Below the pieces are notes generated by a model. That model saw nothing but the letters and a program-made list of their open reading frames with translations. It did not search any database and was not told the origin of the DNA. Positions 6,869 through 11,079 of a DNA stretch of 11,079 nt are shown here, piece by piece. Origin of the DNA: Actinomycetota bacterium (GTDB lineage Bacteria > Actinomycetota > Acidimicrobiia > Acidimicrobiales > Ilumatobacteraceae); the NCBI GenBank assembly GCA_009703975.1, contig WLFB01000021.1, forward strand, positions 1 to 11,079. Reading direction: 5' to 3'. The number at the start of each line of letters is the position of its first letter. Position 1 is the stretch's first letter. The position numbers and the translations under genes were made by a program.

Positions 6869-7960
6869 ATGCCCCAAGCAAAGTATCGTGCGCAAGAAGT
6901 GAAAAAAGAAACAGTTGAGCAACGTCGCATTGAGATTCTTGAGGCTACCTGCGACGTAATCATTGAACGAGGTTTTGCCGGTACGCGTGTGGCTGATGTC
7001 GCAAAGCGACTCGGAGTTTCAAACAGCCTTATTCATTATCACTTCGCATCTAAAGAAGAATTGTTGGCGGCAGCTTTTGAACATTATGCAAATAAAGACC
7101 TCGCCGATATGCAACGCGACAGCGCATCGGCGCCCACGGCAGTAGCAAAATTGTGGCGACTGATTGAGAGTTACGTGCCTGAAGGTAGTGACGACGTCGA
7201 GTGGATGTTATGGATTGATGCTTGGGGCGAAGCATTAAGGAATCCAAAAATGAAACCGATTAGTCAAGAGCTCGACGCGCAATCAATCGCTGTATTCGAA
7301 AAAGTTCTTCGAGCAGGTAACGAATCAGGCGAGTTTCACTGTGTTCACCCTCGCGAATCTGCGACTCGTATCTCAGGCTTGATTGACGGATTGGCTGTGC
7401 AATATGCCGCTCATGAAGGGGTACTCAAACGCAAAGAATTTATTCGGCTGATGAGGCAACTTGCGGCGGCAGAGACCGGCTTATCACCAGACGACATTCG
7501 TGACTCACGGAGATCACCAAAATCACTAAATGGCACAACTAAACAAAATGACGAAGATGCTCCCCGACCTGCTTCTCTTGCCACTGACTTTGATTTGCGC
7601 CAGTTAATAACGATGTATGCCGACGCGTTAAGTCGTTCAGAGATTGACTCGGTAATGCGATATTTCACTGACGACGCTGTGATCAGTGTCAATAACGCTG
7701 ATGCATTGAATACTCCCGAGCAGATTCGTCAAAGTTTTATTGAGCAGTTTTCGGCCAATGAATTGATTATTGAAGTTCCACTAGTCATGGCATTTTTTGC
7801 AGACGAAGGCAATGGCACGGCATACGGAAACCTGACAATTGAGCGGCGTCAAAGCAAAGCAGGCGCAAAGCCGGTAATCGACTTGGTCCGCGGAGTCGAT
7901 ACTTTTCGCCGTACATCAAATGGCTGGCGATGTAATCAGCGCCAGCGAACCACTATCTAA
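6869..7960 (+). CDS. TetR-family regulator with C-terminal SnoaL/NTF2-like domain
   Basis: 363 residues, against about 200 for ordinary TetR proteins. Residues 21-67 are a typical TetR DNA-binding region: RRIEILEATCDVIIERGFAG, then TRVADVAKRLGVSNSLIHYH and FASKEELL. Residues about 80-200 are helical and fit a TetR ligand-binding and dimerisation domain of the BetI/TetR_C_6 kind (WMLWIDAWGEALRNP; FIRLMRQLAA). A polar linker (204-238) leads to residues 239-358, which read as a SnoaL-like alpha+beta barrel: LRQLITMYADALSRSEID, SVMRYFTDDAVISV, NTPEQIRQSF, GNLTIERR, DTFRRTSNGWRC. That fold usually binds small molecules. The ligand is unknown. The gene is divergent from ctaA and 17 nt upstream of a methyltransferase gene, so the two are probably co-transcribed. 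ATG at 6869 has only a weak SD; no better upstream start was seen. Confidence 0.85.
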   Translation: MPQAKYRAQEVKKETVEQRRIEILEATCDVIIERGFAGTRVADVAKRLGVSNSLIHYHFASKEELLAAAFEHYANKDLADMQRDSASAPTAVAKLWRLIESYVPEGSDDVEWMLWIDAWGEALRNPKMKPISQELDAQSIAVFEKVLRAGNESGEFHCVHPRESATRISGLIDGLAVQYAAHEGVLKRKEFIRLMRQLAAAETGLSPDDIRDSRRSPKSLNGTTKQNDEDAPRPASLATDFDLRQLITMYADALSRSEIDSVMRYFTDDAVISVNNADALNTPEQIRQSFIEQFSANELIIEVPLVMAFFADEGNGTAYGNLTIERRQSKAGAKPVIDLVRGVDTFRRTSNGWRCNQRQRTTI

Positions 7961-7977
7961 GAGACTCAGAGAACTCG

Positions 7978-9162
7978 ATGCCAATTGAATTTGAAGAAGC
8001 AACTGCCGAGGCTTTTGCCCTGATCAACAACTTAGAAACGTTCGTCAGAGCGGTTCTTTCGGGCCGTCGCAGAAATATGATGCCCGAAGCTGAAAAAATT
8101 GAAATCAGGCCGGTCAAACTTAAAGATGAGATTAAATTACAGATGATTGAACTCTCTGGAACGAGTTCTAAAACAGTAAACCTTGATGTTGGGTCAGAGA
8201 TAGTCAAGAAATTAATGAACTCGGGTTTCGCCAACATTTTGATCGAATCTGTTTCGCAATCAATGACAATCAGATTTACAAAGAAAGGCGATGCCCAGGT
8301 TTTCGTTGAGCAGTCAAAAAAGTCGCAATCGCTAGATCACGATAAGCACAAGTCGAGATTGCTTGACCCTAGCGATTCGTTTCTTCGCGAAGTTGGTATC
8401 TCTGATGCACAAGGACGCATCAAGCCGACAAAGCAAGACAAGTATCTTCAGGTTGAAGAGTTTCTTCGAATTCTTGCTCCGACGCTAAAGAATGCGATCG
8501 AATCTGGTCATATATCAGTCGACGATGACAAGCCAATTTCGATCGTAGATCATGGATGTGGCAATGCATATTTGACATTTGCGGCGCATCAGTACTTGAT
8601 AAGCACGCATCACAAAATCAAAGTAATTGGAATTGATTTGCGTGAGCAATCGAGAATTCGAAACATTGCGATCGCAAGTCGGCTCGAAATTTCTGATTCG
8701 ATCGAGTTTCGAGCTGAGAAAATTTCAGAGACCGATATTCCGGCTGCAGATATAACCATTGCACTGCACGCTTGTGACACGGCAACCGACGATGCAATTG
8801 CATGGGCGATCAACAACAACTCAAAGTTATTGCTGATCGCACCGTGTTGTCATCATGATCTTCAGACACAAATACGAGAAGTACCTGAGCCATGGTCAAC
8901 AATCACCAAACACGGAATCCTTAAGGAGCGCCTTGGCGACATGTTGACAGACGCTCTTAGGGCCCAAATTTTGCGCTTGATGGGTTACCGCACTGAGATT
9001 ATTGAATTCGTTGGCGACGAGCACACACCGCGAAACCTGATGATTCGGGCGGTTAAGACGGGTGCTCGCCCAGAGCAAAATGAGTTCGAGCGCTACCAAG
9101 AAATGCTCAAACTCTGGAAGATCGTGCCAAAACTCAGTGAATTGGTCCAAATACCGCTCTAA
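7978..9162 (+). CDS. Class I SAM-dependent methyltransferase, Methyltransf_32-like
   Basis: 394-residue predicted cytoplasmic methyltransferase of unknown substrate. The N-terminal part (about 1-150) has RPVKLKDEIKLQMIEL (44-59) and RLLDPSDSFLREVGISDAQG (127-146), which I associate with a conserved family of bacterial proteins of this architecture. KQDKYLQVEEFLRILAP (152-168) leads into the Rossmann core: SAM motif I ISIVDHGCGNAYLTFAA (187-203), an acidic strand end GIDL (218-221), ALHACDTATDDAI (262-274) and a distinctive APCCHH (288-293). The ALHACD and PCCHH motifs resemble the Methyltransf_32 group (METTL25/GSTCD-like in eukaryotes). Some relatives act on RNA, but nothing here fixes the substrate. 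ATG at 7978 with a weak purine-rich SD, 17 nt after the TetR stop, suggests an operon with the regulator. Confidence 0.83.
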   Translation: MPIEFEEATAEAFALINNLETFVRAVLSGRRRNMMPEAEKIEIRPVKLKDEIKLQMIELSGTSSKTVNLDVGSEIVKKLMNSGFANILIESVSQSMTIRFTKKGDAQVFVEQSKKSQSLDHDKHKSRLLDPSDSFLREVGISDAQGRIKPTKQDKYLQVEEFLRILAPTLKNAIESGHISVDDDKPISIVDHGCGNAYLTFAAHQYLISTHHKIKVIGIDLREQSRIRNIAIASRLEISDSIEFRAEKISETDIPAADITIALHACDTATDDAIAWAINNNSKLLLIAPCCHHDLQTQIREVPEPWSTITKHGILKERLGDMLTDALRAQILRLMGYRTEIIEFVGDEHTPRNLMIRAVKTGARPEQNEFERYQEMLKLWKIVPKLSELVQIPL

Positions 9163-9300
9163 TTGTGTTCATATAAACACTTTAAGTAACTAAAAAAGTC
9201 CTTGATTTAGGCACTTTATACTCGGTTGTCTTGTTTCATCACTCTGAGTGGTGGAATACACATTTTAAGTGAGAAATATCTCAAGTTTATTTATCTAGTG
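9163..9300. promoter_or_regulatory. Upstream region of the M23 peptidase gene
   Basis: AT-rich 138-nt stretch between the methyltransferase stop and the structured leader. A weak hairpin GTGTT/AACAC (9165-9180) followed by only three T could be a poor terminator. An 11-bp interrupted palindrome CACTCTGAGTG (9239-9249 by register of CATCACTCTGAGTG) and a TGAGA/TCTCA inverted repeat (9270-9283) are operator-like. TATACT at 9217-9222 resembles a -10 box but has no convincing -35 at the right distance. The promoter of the peptidase gene should lie here but I cannot place it. Confidence 0.3.
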
Positions 9301-9347
9301 CCGATCCCTTAATCGGATCTCGAAAGAGGTCCGATCTCACAAGGGAG
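9301..9347 (+). promoter_or_regulatory. Nested hairpin leader that can mask the Shine-Dalgarno
   Basis: Inner stem: ATCGGATCTC (9312-9321) pairs with GAGGTCCGAT (9326-9335), 10 bp with one G-T wobble, closed by a GAAA tetraloop. Outer stem: TCCCTT (9305-9310) pairs perfectly with AAGGGA (9341-9346), which is the core of the Shine-Dalgarno AAGGGAG sitting 5 nt before the ATG at 9353. An alternative hairpin CCGAT (9301-9305)/ATCGG (9312-9316), loop CCCTTA, would break both stems. The pairings are direct observations; a regulatory switch is inference. It does not match known riboswitch consensus that I can recall. Confidence 0.45.
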
Positions 9348-9352
9348 CACAT

Positions 9353-10666
9353 ATGTTACGAATTAATGGTCGGATCCTTAAATCCGTTATCTCGGTTGTT
9401 GCTGGGTCAATTCTCAGCCTTGCCATGTCAACTACGGCTGTCAATGCAGCTACAGAGTCCTTGCCAGTTTTAGGCGACTCTGGTGCTTCAGTAATTCAAC
9501 TTCAAGAGGCACTAATTTCTCGTGGGTTCACTCTTAAGGGTGGCGCTGATGGCGTCTTCTCAACCACGACTCGAAACACACTCAAGAGTTTTCAACGTAT
9601 CGTCGGATTCAAAGCCACTGGAACTGTTGATGAGCGAACCGCAAAGTTTCTCGGATTAGTAGCGCCGAAACAACTTGACTCAAAGGCTTTGCCAGTTGCA
9701 GGAACAAAGAGTGAAGAAGTGTGGTCACTTCAGCAGGCTCTTGCAAATAATGGCGTTCCGGTTAAGGGTGGCGCCGATGGCGTATTTGGTTTAGCTACCA
9801 AAATTGCGATTGCGAAATTTCAATCAGCTAAATCTCTGCCAATCACACAAATTTTAGACACGGCTACTGCTGCAGCACTCGGATTAATTTCAGAAGCGGC
9901 CGTAGAAAAAACCGTAGTGTCTACTGGAGCAGTAAAGGCTGCGGCCCAACCAGTGGTTGTTAGTGCAACGGTTACAAGTAACGAGATGTTAACGATTGAC
10001 ACTCTTCCAACACGTGGTCAGAGAAGTGACGCGGTTCGTCTCGTGCAAGAAAAATTGATCGCAAATTCGATCGAAGTTAAAGGTGGCGTTGATGCAATTT
10101 TCGGTCTTGCAACTTCAATTGCAATCGCTTCATTTCAAACGAGTCGTGGCCTCAAAGTAACTTCGGCGATTGATCTCCCTACTGCTATTGCGCTTGGTGT
10201 TCTACCTGATATGGCTACTCTCGGAATTCCACAAATCAGTGTTTTCCCATCGCAAGGTCGTTGCAGTTTTGCTGATACTTGGCAACAATCTCGACCTGGT
10301 GGACGCTTTCACGAAGGTGTTGACATTATGGGTGTTAAAGGTCTAGCTCTGTATGCGGTTGTTGACGGCACGATTACGAAAATGTATGGAGCTGATGCTG
10401 TATTGAGTGGAAATGCACTTCGATTGACTGCAAGTGATGGCACATACTTTTTCTACGCACATCTAGATTCATTCGCACCAGGAATCGCAGTTGGTTCAGT
10501 TGTCAAAGCTGGTCAGATTATCGGCTACATGGGTTCAACTGGTTTTGCTGGTTCGCCTCACTTGCACTTTGAAGTTCATCCAAAGGGCGGAGCGCCAGTT
10601 AGTCCGTACCCAATTGTAAAAGCTGTCGACGCTTGTGACGTTACGGATGTGCTCCCACAACCGTAA
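9353..10666 (+). CDS. Secreted M23 metallopeptidase with three peptidoglycan-binding domains
   Basis: 437-residue exported cell-wall hydrolase, predicted to cut peptide cross-links of peptidoglycan. Residues 1-32 form a signal peptide ending TTAVNA, with cleavage likely before Ala33. Three PG_binding_1-type repeats follow at about 37-102, 112-178 and 217-283, each with V-x-x-L-Q-x-x-L, a KGG(A/V)D(G/A)(V/I)F turn and a closing FQ...GLxxT stretch. The catalytic domain spans about 317-411, with the zinc ligands of M23/LytM in place: His320 and Asp324 (HEGVDI), His370 (YAHLD), His403 and His405 (HLHFEVHP). Cys304 and Cys428 flank the domain and may form a disulfide. All catalytic residues are present, so it should be active rather than a degenerate divisome activator. 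Strong SD AAGGGAG 5 nt before ATG, but that SD can be buried in leader structure. A terminator follows at 10685. Confidence 0.93.
   Translation: MLRINGRILKSVISVVAGSILSLAMSTTAVNAATESLPVLGDSGASVIQLQEALISRGFTLKGGADGVFSTTTRNTLKSFQRIVGFKATGTVDERTAKFLGLVAPKQLDSKALPVAGTKSEEVWSLQQALANNGVPVKGGADGVFGLATKIAIAKFQSAKSLPITQILDTATAAALGLISEAAVEKTVVSTGAVKAAAQPVVVSATVTSNEMLTIDTLPTRGQRSDAVRLVQEKLIANSIEVKGGVDAIFGLATSIAIASFQTSRGLKVTSAIDLPTAIALGVLPDMATLGIPQISVFPSQGRCSFADTWQQSRPGGRFHEGVDIMGVKGLALYAVVDGTITKMYGADAVLSGNALRLTASDGTYFFYAHLDSFAPGIAVGSVVKAGQIIGYMGSTGFAGSPHLHFEVHPKGGAPVSPYPIVKAVDACDVTDVLPQP
9536..10098 (+). repeat. Triplicated KGG(A/V)D turn within the peptidoglycan-binding repeats
   Basis: The DNA for the central turn of the three domains is repeated at 9536-9555, 9764-9783 and 10079-10098. 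The first two 20-mers differ at one base (AAGGGTGGCGCTGATGGCGT versus ...GCCGATGG...); the third is more diverged. This is consistent with internal duplication of the domain, the first two copies being closest in this segment. Confidence 0.7.
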
Positions 10667-10684
10667 TAACAAGCTCGATTATCG

Positions 10685-10718
10685 GGTGGCGGAGAGGTGA
10701 GATCCTCCGCCACCTTTT
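10685..10718 (+). terminator. Intrinsic terminator after the M23 peptidase gene
   Basis: A 10-bp perfect stem GGTGGCGGAG (10685-10694)/CTCCGCCACC (10705-10714) with a 10-nt loop is followed by TTTT (10715-10718). It begins 18 nt after the stop and sits between convergent genes. The minus-strand side has no T-tract, so it is directional. Confidence 0.9.
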
Positions 10719-10731
10719 CATTGCTGCGTAT

Positions 10732-11079
10732 TTAGTTGGTTCGGTCTTCGCGAGGAATGTGCTCAAGATCGGAAAGTGGTGATAGTGCAAAAACATATCC
10801 ATCACCTATTTTTAACGCCTCTAGTCGAGTAACCGAAGCGTGACCTAGAACAAATCTCTCCCACTCCCACGGTGTCGGGGCAAGACCCAATAAATGACAA
10901 ATCACTGCACTGTTAGTTCCAGCGTGGGCGACAAAGGCGATTCGTTCGCCATGGTTGTCGATATGCCAAATTGGTAGTTCATGTTCAATTCTGTAAATAC
11001 CTCGGTCGCCAAGAAACTTTTCAGCTCCCGCATGTATCCGAGCGATAAAATCTTTTACCGACTCGCCACCCTCTAATCC
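10732..11079 (-). CDS. Histidine phosphatase (phosphoglycerate mutase-like), C-terminal part
   Basis: Read on the minus strand, the frame is open from the right edge to a TAA at 10732-10734, giving 115 residues with no start in the window. GLEGGESVKDFIARI (1-15) matches the conserved GGES-x-x-D-F segment of the histidine phosphatase superfamily. IAFVAHAGTNSAVI (47-60) carries the second catalytic histidine, His52, in the usual strand-then-loop setting. The rest, LLGLAPTPWEWERFVLGHAS and SRLEAL-like VTRLEALKIGDG, fits this superfamily's C terminus. The N-terminal R-H-G catalytic motif lies beyond the window. Substrate cannot be told from this half: sugar phosphates, nucleotides (cobalamin-type or adenosylcobalamin phosphatases) and general acid phosphatases share these motifs. 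Convergent with the M23 gene, 65 nt apart. Confidence 0.85.
   Translation of the reverse strand, partial: GLEGGESVKDFIARIHAGAEKFLGDRGIYRIEHELPIWHIDNHGERIAFVAHAGTNSAVICHLLGLAPTPWEWERFVLGHASVTRLEALKIGDGYVFALSPLSDLEHIPREDRTN

Noticed and set aside
7780..7788. ACTAGTCAT inside the TetR gene as a second operator
   Set aside because: It matches only part of the 6825-6836 palindrome, lacks the left half, and lies within coding sequence far from any start.
9301..9352. c-di-AMP (ydaO) riboswitch upstream of the M23 gene
   Set aside because: The leader is too short and lacks the conserved purine-rich ydaO blocks that I can recall; only local nested hairpins are visible.

Overview
The window looks like a piece of chromosome from a lower-GC member of the Actinomycetota, plausibly a free-living aquatic Acidimicrobiia-type lineage. 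This is inferred from protein style only: an LLAAAC-type lipobox, a CtaA with the E-x-x-N-R variant and a GPHAGD motif, an E(63)/H(128)/H(215)/H(277) haem-synthase pattern, and base composition that looks mid-40s % GC by eye. There are no mobile elements, no tRNA or rRNA genes and no CRISPR array. No stretch over 300 bases lacks a gene.

Layout, left to right. (1) 1-372: the 3' end of a Sua5-type threonylcarbamoyl-AMP synthase. (2) 505-1857: a lipoprotein substrate-binding protein of the branched-chain amino acid (LivK/Peripla_BP_6) type, closed by a strong terminator. (3) 1964-6826, minus strand: a tight run transcribed ctaA > livH > livM > livG > livF, that is, haem A synthase followed by two permeases and two ATPases of a HAAT-type ABC importer. 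(4) 6869-9162, plus strand, divergent from ctaA: a TetR regulator with an extra C-terminal SnoaL/NTF2-like domain, then a Methyltransf_32-type SAM methyltransferase 17 nt downstream. (5) 9353-10666: a secreted M23 metallopeptidase with three peptidoglycan-binding repeats, preceded by a structured leader and followed by a terminator. (6) 10732-11079, minus strand: the C-terminal part of a histidine phosphatase that runs off the right edge.

How it works together. The binding protein and the livHMGF operon face each other across a terminator and together supply every part of one importer. Two parts of it have unusual architecture. The binding protein appears circularly permuted: its normal C-terminal segment sits directly after the lipoprotein signal, and its normal N-terminal segment ends the protein. 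The permease LivH carries an extra secreted beta-sandwich-like domain of about 150 residues at its N terminus. These two are the best candidates for something undescribed here. Secondary points of interest are the TetR-SnoaL fusion with a perfect palindrome over the shared ctaA/tetR control region, and a nested hairpin that can hide the Shine-Dalgarno sequence of the cell-wall hydrolase.
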